A DNA stretch of 33,261 nucleotides, taken from positions 1 to 33,261 of the forward strand of contig JAFGFB010000023.1 in the NCBI GenBank assembly GCA_016931315.1. The letters run 5' to 3'. The DNA is from Anaerolineae bacterium (GTDB lineage Bacteria; Chloroflexota; Anaerolineae; B4-G1; SLSP01). The notes under the pieces were generated by a model. That model ran no database searches, was not told where the DNA came from, and saw only the letters and a program-made list of their open reading frames with translations. How positions within the stretch are numbered: position 1 is the stretch's first letter; every line of letters starts with the position of its first letter. A program made the position numbers and the translations under genes. Below are positions 7,882-15,638 of the stretch, piece by piece.

Positions 7882-8574
7882 ATGACCACAGCGCTTCGAT
7901 CTCTTCCGCTTCGAGCGCCATTAACAGGCGCATACCTGCAACTGCGCCGCTGGATTGCGCGTCTGGTCTTCTTCGCTACTGGTGGGTTGCGCGGCGCCGA
8001 AGAAGCCGGTATTTCTACCCCTGAACTGATTCAGCGTTTTCAGCGGGGACAGCCTCTAATGTTCGAAGTGCTGTTTGACCGCTATAAGGATTATGTCTAC
8101 CGGGTGGCCTTTTATACACTCCGGCATGCTGAGGAGGCTGAGGATGCCACGCAAGAGACCTTTCTGGATGTGCTGCGTGGCCTTCCCGATTACGATGTGA
8201 ATGGGCCCGCGCGTTTTGAGACCTGGCTTTACCGCGTGACGGTGAATCGCTGCAAGATGCGCTTGCGGCGCCGGCAATTGCCCTCTGAGGAGTGGGATGA
8301 GGTGGAAGAGCGCCTGGAACGGCTCCCCAATTCTGACGAGGAAGCGCTCGAAGCTCATTTGGAGCGCCGGGAGAGCGAGGCGGACTTGTGGAGAGCGGTA
8401 GGGCGACTTAGCGAGGAGCATCGGGCGGTGTTGTTGTTACGTTACCTGCAGGATTGCTCATATGATGAGATTGCGGCAGCATTGAACCTCAATCTGGGTA
8501 CGGTTAAATCCAGGCTTTTCAATGCGCATCGCAAACTTAAGGATTTGCTAAGCCGCAATCGAATGGAGGAGTGA
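7882..8574 (+). CDS. ECF RNA polymerase sigma factor (operon leader)
   Basis: A 230-residue sigma-70 family protein with only regions 2 and 4, the ECF pattern. Sigma-2 spans about 46-120 (LFDRYKDYVYRVAFY, then AEDATQETFLDV for -10 recognition and core binding, and FETWLYRVTVNRCK). An acidic linker follows, then sigma-4 at 165-222 with the helix-turn-helix CSYDEIAAALNLNLGTVKSRL. It carries about 43 extra N-terminal residues that are basic and hydrophobic (LQLRRWIARLVFFATGG), which ECF factors usually lack; this might touch the membrane or the anti-sigma factor. GAGG lies 7 nt before the ATG. The next gene begins 1 bp after the stop. The probable antagonist is the zinc-finger/A2M protein ending the same operon. 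Confidence 0.92.
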   Translation: MTTALRSLPLRAPLTGAYLQLRRWIARLVFFATGGLRGAEEAGISTPELIQRFQRGQPLMFEVLFDRYKDYVYRVAFYTLRHAEEAEDATQETFLDVLRGLPDYDVNGPARFETWLYRVTVNRCKMRLRRRQLPSEEWDEVEERLERLPNSDEEALEAHLERRESEADLWRAVGRLSEEHRAVLLLRYLQDCSYDEIAAALNLNLGTVKSRLFNAHRKLKDLLSRNRMEE

Positions 8575-8575
8575 T

Positions 8576-9052
8576 ATGGCTGATGAGCTTGTGTTGCTGG
8601 CAGTCTGTGGCCTTTATTGTGGCTCCTGCTATCATTACCGGGCTTTATCGTATTCGCATGAGCGTTTGGAAGCGCTCATCGCGAAACGCAAACGACCACC
8701 GGAGGGTTTCCTCTGTCACGGTTGCCGCTCTGATGTGCTTTCTATTCATCCTGGTTGTTCGCAATGCGCACTGCGCGCCTGCGCGGAGAGCAAGGGACTG
8801 CTTCATTGCGGTTTGTGCCCGGAGTTTCCATGTGTGCGCTTGGAGGCATTTCGCGATGATGGACGGCTTCACCATCGCGAAGTGGTGCGCCAGCTTGAAT
8901 CTCTACGTGAGCAGGGAGCTGAAGCCTGGTTAGCCGAGCAAGCGCGGCGGTGGCAATGCCTTTGTGGCGAGCCTTTCAGCTGGTATGAGGAAACCTGCCA
9001 TGTTTGCGGTGCGCAATTGCCTTCCTATGGGCCTGATCCCACGCTCCGCTAA
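8576..9052 (+). CDS. DUF3795 cysteine-rich protein with C-terminal zinc ribbon
   Basis: A soluble 158-residue protein. The N-terminal two thirds match DUF3795: the opening CGLYCGSC, then FLCHGCRS, a CSQCALRAC cluster and HCGLCPEFPC, all spaced for metal binding. The C-terminal CLCGEPFSWYEETCHVCG forms a separate CxC...CxxC ribbon. Members of DUF3795 are uncharacterised; a metal-binding or redox role is inferred from the cysteines only. The ATG sits 1 bp past the sigma factor stop, with GGAGG 5-9 nt upstream inside that gene, so the two are translationally linked. Confidence 0.8.
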   Translation: MADELVLLAVCGLYCGSCYHYRALSYSHERLEALIAKRKRPPEGFLCHGCRSDVLSIHPGCSQCALRACAESKGLLHCGLCPEFPCVRLEAFRDDGRLHHREVVRQLESLREQGAEAWLAEQARRWQCLCGEPFSWYEETCHVCGAQLPSYGPDPTLR

Positions 9053-9092
9053 AACTGTTTGCGTGTAGAGGACTTAAATCGAGGAGGGACCT

Positions 9093-9323
9093 ATGGCGGA
9101 CTTGATCCACAAATTGACTCGCGCTAACATGGACATTGATTTGTCAACATCACCTGAAGCGCTTGGATGGCCACAAACTTCATGCCCGTGGAATGCTGCA
9201 GAGGGAGGAACGGCGCATCACTGTGCCATCAAAAATACCTCCATCTGCCCGTATTTTTGTGGCATTGAATATCTCGATACAGCGTTGTGTTCTTATCCTG
9301 AAGAAAATCCCTTACGGAAATGA
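9093..9323 (+). CDS. Small five-cysteine protein, unknown function
   Basis: A 76-residue soluble protein with cysteines at 31, 44, 52, 56 and 66 and a His-His pair at 42-43, arranged as CPW...HHC...CPYFC...C. The CPYFC pair, the HHC and the other cysteines could hold one zinc or an iron-sulfur centre; this is inference. A strong GAGGAGG ribosome binding site precedes the ATG, and its stop overlaps the next start as ATGA at 9320-9323. Those features make it a real gene despite its size. I do not recognise the family. Confidence 0.75.
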   Translation: MADLIHKLTRANMDIDLSTSPEALGWPQTSCPWNAAEGGTAHHCAIKNTSICPYFCGIEYLDTALCSYPEENPLRK

Positions 9324-10072
9324 ACGCGATCAAAGTTTTCATACCGCATTTACTTGTTTTGGTCGGGGGCATAGGGGCTTTGTGGTTGGGTGGGTGCGGT
9401 CATCCCGACGAATGCCGCCTTCTCGAGTCTGTGGCTTCTGGCGTGCTTTGTTCTGTAGCAGTCTTTTTGCTGGTGGGAGTCTTGCCACTTTCGCGCTATT
9501 TGCGGGCGAAGCCCACCGCGAATTGGCGGGACGCAGCACAGCACGCGGATGTGACGATTATTCTAGGTTTTGGTTACGAGCTAAGTGCAACCGGGCAGAT
9601 GCAGCCTGGAGCCGCCAATCAGGCTTTGTTGGAATGGACTCTGGCGAACACTACTGCTCAGACGCTACTGGTACAGGAGGGGGTGTGGGTTGCGGCCTGT
9701 CAATCTGAAGAGACCACCTGTGTTATAGAGGGTCGCACTTTGCGACGCATCCATCCCCATGATCCCACGCATTACGTCAACACATTGGCGACTGCTGTTA
9801 TGGCGATGGATTTGATGGTGCAACTTGGCGTGCAAACGGCCGTGCTCGTGGCGCATGATCAGCAATTGGCTCGCGCGGCGGCGGATTTCGAGCTCGCCCG
9901 GCAGCAACAGGCTGTGGGGCGTGAGCTTCGTTTCATCATTCCCGAATTGCCCGCGATGCCTTATGTGGCGCGCTCCCTTCATCCACAAACCCGCAATGCG
10001 GGACTTTGGCGCCTGGCGGAGTTGTTCATTGCTCGACCGAGGGATTTCTTGAGTCAAGTTCCGGACGTGTGA
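9320..10072 (+). CDS. Two-TM membrane protein with DUF218/YdcF-like domain
   Basis: A 250-residue protein. Two hydrophobic helices (about 5-24 and 38-58) flank a short loop with CGHPDEC. From about 75 on it has the outline of the DUF218 (SanA/YdcF/ElyC) fold: a first strand TIILGFGYEL, an LVQEG turn, a Thr/Asn helix (THYVNTLATAVMAMDL), then AVLVAHDQQLARAAADFELAR, corresponding to the lVTs..H..Ra...f motif of the family. The usual GGG after the first strand is replaced by GFG, so assignment is tentative. DUF218 proteins are linked to envelope precursor metabolism. It overlaps the preceding gene by 4 bp and lies 8 bp before the next, so it is within the operon. Confidence 0.6.
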   Translation: MNAIKVFIPHLLVLVGGIGALWLGGCGHPDECRLLESVASGVLCSVAVFLLVGVLPLSRYLRAKPTANWRDAAQHADVTIILGFGYELSATGQMQPGAANQALLEWTLANTTAQTLLVQEGVWVAACQSEETTCVIEGRTLRRIHPHDPTHYVNTLATAVMAMDLMVQLGVQTAVLVAHDQQLARAAADFELARQQQAVGRELRFIIPELPAMPYVARSLHPQTRNAGLWRLAELFIARPRDFLSQVPDV

Positions 10073-10080
10073 GGTGATAG

Positions 10081-10872
10081 ATGACAAACAAGACCCGGTT
10101 AATCAGAATCTGTTTGATGGTATTGATGAGCTCATCCTTCGCCTGTGCCGGGTTTTCTGAACCCGAGGTTCCGACCTCGGGGGAATGGCAGGTGTGGGTG
10201 GATGCGTTGCATGGGCTTCTCGCCGGGTTGGACCTCCCAGATTATCTGACCGCTGGGGAGCCTAAACGCGGTGGCGAGTTTGACGTAAACGCTTATTTCA
10301 CGGTACTGGATCATCTCTCTTTGGAATCGGGATATGTGCTGGATTATGTGGTTTATTTTGATGGGATGGGGGGTGCGCCAGTGCTTTATGTTCGCCCCGA
10401 GGCACAGCCGGCATTTGCTACATATCAGGATTATCTTGCAGCAGGCGGTGAGGACAAGGATTGCCTTTGGTGTCGCTACCTGGATTACGTTCACACCGAT
10501 GACACACCTGAGGGATATTTTCAGCTGACTCTACTGCGCATTTTGGGAGATCAATTCTATCTCGACTGGCATGCTAACTACAACGACGCCTTGCCTGTCT
10601 GTACTGCGGAGGCTATCGAGGGCGTTCTGGGAAATCTAGACGGTGAGTTCTATCAGGAAATGTCCGCTCGTGATCGCTCGCGTGCTCGGAAGCTTGATGT
10701 GACACCTGTGGTGGCACTGGAGGAGACACAGGTAAAGGTGTCGTTAGTGATTTTTACCAAGTGGGGGGGCTTTGTCCGTGAGACCTACACGTTCAATCGT
10801 ACTTTCCCGCATACTGTATTGGATTTTGCTGAAGAAGTCCTTCTGGAATATGACTGTGGCATAATGTTTTGA
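10081..10872 (+). CDS. Probable lipoprotein, unknown function
   Basis: A 263-residue exported protein. The N-terminus has a basic start (TNKTRLIR), a hydrophobic core (ICLMVLMSSS) and a possible lipobox ending at Cys22 (SSFAC); the lipobox lacks the usual Leu at -3, so cleavage by the ordinary signal peptidase is possible. The mature part is acidic and aromatic with no family recognised; it has four further cysteines, including CLWC, that could form disulfides outside the cell. The start lies 8 bp after the preceding gene with GGTGATAG upstream. Placed between a membrane protein and the anti-sigma/A2M protein, it may be an accessory sensor component, which is inference. Confidence 0.7.
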   Translation: MTNKTRLIRICLMVLMSSSFACAGFSEPEVPTSGEWQVWVDALHGLLAGLDLPDYLTAGEPKRGGEFDVNAYFTVLDHLSLESGYVLDYVVYFDGMGGAPVLYVRPEAQPAFATYQDYLAAGGEDKDCLWCRYLDYVHTDDTPEGYFQLTLLRILGDQFYLDWHANYNDALPVCTAEAIEGVLGNLDGEFYQEMSARDRSRARKLDVTPVVALEETQVKVSLVIFTKWGGFVRETYTFNRTFPHTVLDFAEEVLLEYDCGIMF

Positions 10873-10932
10873 TCCGGGCACGCTCTTTCCTTGTTGTCCG
10901 GTGCGTGCCATTCATCCATCGCCGAAGAGTGT

Positions 10933-13900
10933 ATGATGTCAAACGCACATGTTGAATTTGACCTATTGCCCTATCTGGATGGCGAGCTATCTGCCGCTGA
11001 GTGCGCACGGGTGGAAGCCCATTTGGCTACTTGCCCTGTTTGCCGCGAGGAGTTGGAGACCTTGCGAGTGCTGCGGCAGGGGCTTGCTAGCACTTTTGAT
11101 GCGGCATTGGCGTCCGTGCATCTGCCCCATCATGCCGAGGCGCGCATCCGTGATGCGCTGCGTGAACGTGCAGCGCGCCCGCGTTGGTGGTGGTCGCTGC
11201 GTCTTAATTGGGGGTTGGCAGCTCAGGCTGCGCTGGCGCTCTTGGTCGTATTCTTCTCGCTCAACCTGTGGCCCTGGCTCTCTGCCCCCCCGCCCGTTAT
11301 CGCTCAGGAGACTTTGGTACTGGGGCAGAATCGTCTTGCGCCGGGAAGTGCTGCTGCGCTGCGCGTGGTGGTCCGCGAGCGCGCTACCGCAACCCCTGTG
11401 GCCGGCGCTGAAGTAGCGGTGAGCATTGGCAAGGCCCCAGGGCTCGCCAGAGAGGTCTATCGCGGTATGACCGGCGCTGATGGTACTGCGGCAGTTGCTT
11501 TCACCGTACCTGCCGACCTTGAGGGCGCAGCGGAATTGCGCATTGAGACGCATTCAGATGTGGGCAGCGAGGTTCTGGTCCGGCCCATTACTGTCGTGCG
11601 CGCTTATCGCGTGCTGCTTATGCCGGATAAGCCTGCCTATCGCCCTGGACAGAGCGTGCTTTTGCGCGCACTGGTTTTAGACACTGTGACGCTGCGCCCT
11701 GTATCCGGCGTGTCTGTGAACTTCTGGCTTCAGGAGGCGCAGGGGCAGATTTGGGCTTCTGATGAATGCAGCAGCTCGGATATGGGTATTGCTTTTACGG
11801 AGCTATTCTTGCCGGAAACTGCAGCTACTGGAAGAGGCATCCTTCGTGCGGTTGTGGGTGATACCACCGCCGAGCGCGCTATCTTTGTGGATACCTATAC
11901 CTTACCTGCATTTCGTCTCACCATCATGCCTGAGCACTCGTACTATTTGTCTGGCGCGCGCGTGACTGGCGCTGTAGAGGCGGTGACTTTCTATGGCGAG
12001 GCTCTTGCCGGCGCGCGAGTGGTTCTTCGTGGTTACATACGCAACCCGCGCCAGCTGGTGGCTGAATCTATAGGTACTCTGGATGCCGCAGGACGTTTTA
12101 GTTTTGACCTTGCGTTACCGTCAGACTACGGCGTTACCGCTCTGGAAGCACCGGTTCTCTTTGATATCGAAGCTGAAGTGACGAATGCCGCCGGGCAGCG
12201 CGCGGGCTTGCAGCACAGTGTTCCGGTGGCGGCACAATCTCTGCTTATCCGCGCGGTGCCGGAAAGCGGGCAGATCAAGCCGGGTGTGGAGAATGCGCTT
12301 TATGTCCTGATTGCCTATCCTGATGGCACACCTGCTCCCGCTATCTTGCAAGCGGCTTTGCCCGATGGCGTCCTTGAGGTCGAGACTGATCCCTACGGTT
12401 TGACGGTGTTGCGCCTCGTGCCGGCAGTGGGGCTGACACGTGTGGAGCTGGTGGCGCAGGATGCCTTTGGACGTACAGGGCGACGCCTTTTTGATTTCGC
12501 TGTGGATACGGCGGCGCCTGTGCTTTTGCTGCGCGCTGAACAGGCTGTCTATCAGGTGGGGGAGACCTTGCTCCTGGAGACGCTTGCTGCGGATGTGGCG
12601 GAAGGGTCGCCTGTTTACCTCGACGTGTTGCGCGCCAATCAGACTGTAGCAGCACTTTCGGCGGCAGTCAAAGATGGGCGTGCCACATTTGCTCTGGACC
12701 CGGATGCTGCGTTGCTTGGTTCACTGCAATTGCACGCCTATGTGCTGTCGGAAGCAGGGGCGATGGTGGAAGACACCCGCTGGGTAGTAATAGAATCCCC
12801 GCAACGTTTGGCTGTCAATGTGAGTCCTGATCGTGAGGTGTATGCGCCTGGCAATCGGGCGCAGGTAGCGATTCAGACTACCCTGGAAGGCAGGCCCACG
12901 TCGGCGGTATTGGGCATCAGCCTGGTGGATGAGTCCGTCTATGCGCTGGATACCCGCGGAACGGATTTCGCGCGTCTTGAGGCTTATCTGGCGCGGGAAC
13001 TTGTGACGCAGACAGTTGCTGCAACGGCGGTATCAAGTGCGCAGGATGTGGCTGCGCGTGCTGCATGGGCTAATGCGCCGAAAGCGACATATTCACTTGA
13101 AGCGCGGCAAGCGCTAGCGCCTGTGATGACGATACCGGGCTCGGGATGGGTCAAGGGTTTAGCTCTGGCGCTGTTGATATTGCCGACTCTATTCATTATT
13201 ATCGTTATTCGTGGGCTAACGGCTCCAGGGCAAGCTATTCTGGGCGGCGTCTGGCGCCGGGTGCGCTCGAGCTTGTTGATCTTGATGCTGACAGCGCCAT
13301 TGTGGGGCGCCATGCTCGCGGGGGGATTGTGGCTGCTGGCGCGATGGGTGGGTGCGTGGGGCTTGCTGCTTTTAAGTGTGCCCGCCTTCAGCCTGCTGGT
13401 TGTATTGGCAATTCATAGCTGGCGGCGACGTGACGCGCGCTTGCAGGCAGCATTGGGCATCGTGGTGACCTATCTTTTACTGCTTCTGGTGTTGGCTCTG
13501 ATACTGGCGCGGGGTGGGGTGCTTTCAGGTTGGTGGATTGCAGGCATTGTGACCCTATTTCTGCTACTGGTTATCGGCATGGCATTGCTGGGTCAAGGCC
13601 TCCTGCTTAACGGGTATCCTGGAGCCGGGTGGTCTACTACGGCGCTAGCGTTGTTGTTGATTCCGCTGGTGATGTATCTGACCTTCATTCCTGAGCTTGC
13701 TTCGCCGCTCACAACCACCTTGGGCGACTCGACTTTCTATGCCGGACCACTGGGCTGGCTTACGGGCTGCGCAGCATCTCCCACTATGGAGGTCAAAGAG
13801 GTTGAAGTTGTTCCTGCACCGACTCAGAGTATGACTGAGGAAGCGCTGCCCGGCATTTTGGCGACGCCAACCCCGGTTGCGTCAGAACCGTTTCCGTTGC

Positions 13901-14082
13901 GGCAGGTCTTCCCGGAGACCCTGTACTGGAACCCTAATGCCCTTACCGATGAGAACGGGCAGTTTTCACTTGAGATCACTCTGCCCGATCAGCTTGCTGC
14001 CTGGCGCGGAATTGTCCTTGCCTCCACCTATGCAGGAGATATCGGTACGGCGACATTTGAATTACGCGCGACAGTTGAATAA
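10933..14082 (+). CDS. Anti-sigma zinc finger fused to truncated alpha-2-macroglobulin with 6-TM insert
   Basis: A 1049-residue chimera. Residues 1-60 hold an anti-sigma zinc finger with His30-x3-Cys34-x2-Cys37 (HLATCPVC). TM1 is about 92-112. Residues 120-735 are a series of macroglobulin-like beta domains, including the MG2-type PDKPAYRPGQSVLLRALV (231-248) and the LVDESVYALD (664-673) that precedes the bait region in A2M proteins. Six more helices follow (about 742-918; WRRVRSS and WRRRDARLQ loops inside). The last 62 residues match the start of the A2M domain, VFPETLYWNP...LPDQLAAW, then the protein stops: no thioester CxEQ and no complement-like domain. Charged loops predict the zinc finger inside and both macroglobulin parts outside. 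ATG 10933 or 10936 fits the zinc-finger start better than TTG 10891. Confidence 0.85.
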   Translation: MMSNAHVEFDLLPYLDGELSAAECARVEAHLATCPVCREELETLRVLRQGLASTFDAALASVHLPHHAEARIRDALRERAARPRWWWSLRLNWGLAAQAALALLVVFFSLNLWPWLSAPPPVIAQETLVLGQNRLAPGSAAALRVVVRERATATPVAGAEVAVSIGKAPGLAREVYRGMTGADGTAAVAFTVPADLEGAAELRIETHSDVGSEVLVRPITVVRAYRVLLMPDKPAYRPGQSVLLRALVLDTVTLRPVSGVSVNFWLQEAQGQIWASDECSSSDMGIAFTELFLPETAATGRGILRAVVGDTTAERAIFVDTYTLPAFRLTIMPEHSYYLSGARVTGAVEAVTFYGEALAGARVVLRGYIRNPRQLVAESIGTLDAAGRFSFDLALPSDYGVTALEAPVLFDIEAEVTNAAGQRAGLQHSVPVAAQSLLIRAVPESGQIKPGVENALYVLIAYPDGTPAPAILQAALPDGVLEVETDPYGLTVLRLVPAVGLTRVELVAQDAFGRTGRRLFDFAVDTAAPVLLLRAEQAVYQVGETLLLETLAADVAEGSPVYLDVLRANQTVAALSAAVKDGRATFALDPDAALLGSLQLHAYVLSEAGAMVEDTRWVVIESPQRLAVNVSPDREVYAPGNRAQVAIQTTLEGRPTSAVLGISLVDESVYALDTRGTDFARLEAYLARELVTQTVAATAVSSAQDVAARAAWANAPKATYSLEARQALAPVMTIPGSGWVKGLALALLILPTLFIIIVIRGLTAPGQAILGGVWRRVRSSLLILMLTAPLWGAMLAGGLWLLARWVGAWGLLLLSVPAFSLLVVLAIHSWRRRDARLQAALGIVVTYLLLLLVLALILARGGVLSGWWIAGIVTLFLLLVIGMALLGQGLLLNGYPGAGWSTTALALLLIPLVMYLTFIPELASPLTTTLGDSTFYAGPLGWLTGCAASPTMEVKEVEVVPAPTQSMTEEALPGILATPTPVASEPFPLRQVFPETLYWNPNALTDENGQFSLEITLPDQLAAWRGIVLASTYAGDIGTATFELRATVE

Positions 14083-14108
14083 CCCGGGATATAAAAATCG
14101 TTTCACAT

Positions 14109-14137
14109 TTAGCGGCGGCGCCGAGCGCCGCCGCTAA
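14109..14137 (+). terminator. GC-rich hairpin after the anti-sigma/A2M gene
   Basis: A 13-bp perfect stem (14109-14121 with 14125-14137) with a CGA loop, 26 bp after the stop. The following bases are TGTTTG, so the T-run is poor; it may act as a terminator or 3'-end stabiliser for the operon. Confidence 0.5.
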
Positions 14138-14212
14138 TGTTTGAAACCCTTGTCCGTGCGCAGTTTGTTGCTGTGTCCGGGTATGGGGCAAATGTCTGGC
14201 TGGGCTGCGCCT

Positions 14213-14869
14213 TTATGGGACGGCATGGCGTAGTATCAAGCTGTCGGCGGTACGTCCTTCTTGCAAGCTCTTGAGGGTTTCCTCGAGGACCTGAATATTC
14301 TGTTGTTTCCGGGTGTTTCGCAGGGTGCGGGCAGCTGCTGTGTGATAGGAATGGCCAGCCAGGAATTGTAGTTGTGCCCTGATCCAGGCTTCTTGAGGCA
14401 CGGGTTTGTCGTGAACCATCAGTTCCATGCGTAAGCGGCGATTCGTGTCGAAGAAATCTTCACGCCCCAGCGAATCCAGGTCAGCATCACATAGCAAGGC
14501 TTCTAACTGATTTTGTGCGGCTTGTGGCATGTGTGTAGCCATGATCATAGCTTGAATGGTATGGATTTGTTCATGGGTGTAGCTGAATTGGGGCAGTGTT
14601 TCGGCGGCAATGGCGGCAGCAATGACTTCATTTTCGCGATAGCGAACCAGATAGCCAAGGTCATGGTAGAGCGCGGCGGTGCGCAACAACAGTGTTTCCT
14701 GGGCGGGAAGTTTCACTTTGACCGCCAGGCGTTCCGCAGCGGGAAGGACATCATCAAGCGTATGTGCCAAATTGTGGTAATATAGGGTTGGGGGGAGATC
14801 TGTGGACAGTCTCCACACAACGTACGCCTTTGCTTGTTCCCAGTCCGCTTGTTGTACCGCATCTTTCAT
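14213..14869 (-). CDS. HD-domain metal-dependent phosphohydrolase
   Basis: A 218-residue soluble hydrolase of the HD superfamily, cleaving phosphoester bonds of nucleotides or similar substrates. The metal ligands are visible: His32/His36 in YYHNLAHT, His69-Asp70 in LYHDLGY, His113 in MATHMP, and Asp128/Asp130 in CDADLDSLG. This matches the 'predicted metal-dependent HD phosphohydrolase' proteins that contain YHN.xHt and DaDL motifs. The substrate is unknown. There is no ribosome binding site before the ATG, and a -10 element sits only 6 nt upstream, so translation may be leaderless. It converges on the anti-sigma/A2M gene and is divergent from the HNH gene. Confidence 0.85.
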   Translation of the reverse strand: MKDAVQQADWEQAKAYVVWRLSTDLPPTLYYHNLAHTLDDVLPAAERLAVKVKLPAQETLLLRTAALYHDLGYLVRYRENEVIAAAIAAETLPQFSYTHEQIHTIQAMIMATHMPQAAQNQLEALLCDADLDSLGREDFFDTNRRLRMELMVHDKPVPQEAWIRAQLQFLAGHSYHTAAARTLRNTRKQQNIQVLEETLKSLQEGRTADSLILRHAVP

Positions 14870-14875
14870 GGCCCC

Positions 14876-14903
14876 ATGATAGCATCGTTTGGCTGTAAAT
14901 CAA
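14876..14903 (-). promoter_or_regulatory. Promoter of the HD gene, apparently leaderless
   Basis: On the minus strand TTGATT (14898-14903), a 16-nt spacer and TATCAT (14876-14881). The -10 is followed by GGGGCC and then the ATG at 14869, so the predicted start of transcription coincides with the start codon. Confidence 0.55.
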
Positions 14904-15020
14904 TAAGCTATTTGACGTGAATTTTTTCTAAAGGGGCTTCAGGGCCTGGTATTCTTGCGTCTTCTGACGCAGTCGAGTGCTTGCAGGGGGTCGGGAACAG
15001 CTCTGCACAGGAGGCTTGCA

Positions 15021-15578
15021 GTGGCAGCGGAGGTGTTATTATTGAATGCGAGTTACGAGCCGCTGGCCGTAGTCACACGGCGACGTGCCGTGTCACTGCT
15101 GATGCGCGGACGGGTTGAGGCTGCCTGTGAAGATGCCATGGAGGTGCGTGGTACCCATGGCGTATTGCGGGTGCCCGTGGTGATTCGCCTGCGCTACTAT
15201 GCCAACGTGCCGCAACGTGGCGCGACCTGGAGTCGCAAAGCCGTGCTGCGCCGTGATGCTTTCACCTGTGCCTACTGCGGCGCTCACATGGGTGATGAGC
15301 GCCGCGGGCGGGTATTGACGCCGCAGGATTTCACTCTCGATCACATTTTGCCGGTGAGCCGCGGTGGTAAGAACTCCTGGAGCAACACCGTCTGTGCTTG
15401 CTTTGAGTGTAATCAGCGCAAGGCAAATCGCTTGCCCCATGAGGCAGGGATGCGTCTGCGTTGGGAGCCAAAGACTCCGCGTACCAATTATCTGGTTGTG
15501 GCGGGTGAGATTCCAAAAGCCTGGCGTGCCTATCTGGATGTGGGGCGTGCGCATGGCTCGGTGACTTCTCAGCTCTAA
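15021..15578 (+). CDS. HNH endonuclease
   Basis: A 185-residue HNH nuclease. The N-terminal section, VLLLNASYEPLAVVTRRRAVSL, is typical of stand-alone bacterial HNH proteins. The nuclease module has Cys83/Cys86 (CAYC) and Cys127/Cys130 (CFEC) for structural zinc, Asp107-His108 (LDHILPVSRGG) supplying the catalytic His, and Asn122 and Asn131 in NTVCACFECNQRK. Such proteins are widespread single genes whose cellular role is unclear; repair or phage defence have been suggested. GTG 15021 is chosen because AGGAGG lies 6 nt upstream and the family begins here; the longer frame from 14955 is unsupported. Confidence 0.9.
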   Translation: MAAEVLLLNASYEPLAVVTRRRAVSLLMRGRVEAACEDAMEVRGTHGVLRVPVVIRLRYYANVPQRGATWSRKAVLRRDAFTCAYCGAHMGDERRGRVLTPQDFTLDHILPVSRGGKNSWSNTVCACFECNQRKANRLPHEAGMRLRWEPKTPRTNYLVVAGEIPKAWRAYLDVGRAHGSVTSQL

Positions 15579-15585
15579 CCCTAAG

Positions 15586-15627
15586 GCAAAGCCCCCGGAT
15601 GGGAATTCTCCATCCGGGGGCTTTTGC
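15586..15627. terminator. Bidirectional terminator between HNH and DUF5667 genes
   Basis: A 12-bp GC-rich stem (15591-15602 with 15610-15621) flanked by AAA on the left and TTTT on the right, between two converging genes (stops at 15578 and 15639). Either strand reads stem then T's. Confidence 0.88.
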
Positions 15628-15638
15628 ATGCGTGAACA

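Noticed and set aside
8571-8933. Alternative ORF overlapping the DUF3795 gene
   Set aside because: The 8576 frame has the cysteine motifs and stronger coupling; this one has no family features.
10871-10917. GGCACGC/GCGTGCC inverted repeat before the anti-sigma gene as a terminator
   Set aside because: The 7-bp arms are 19 or more bases apart and no T-run follows; the operon probably continues through it.
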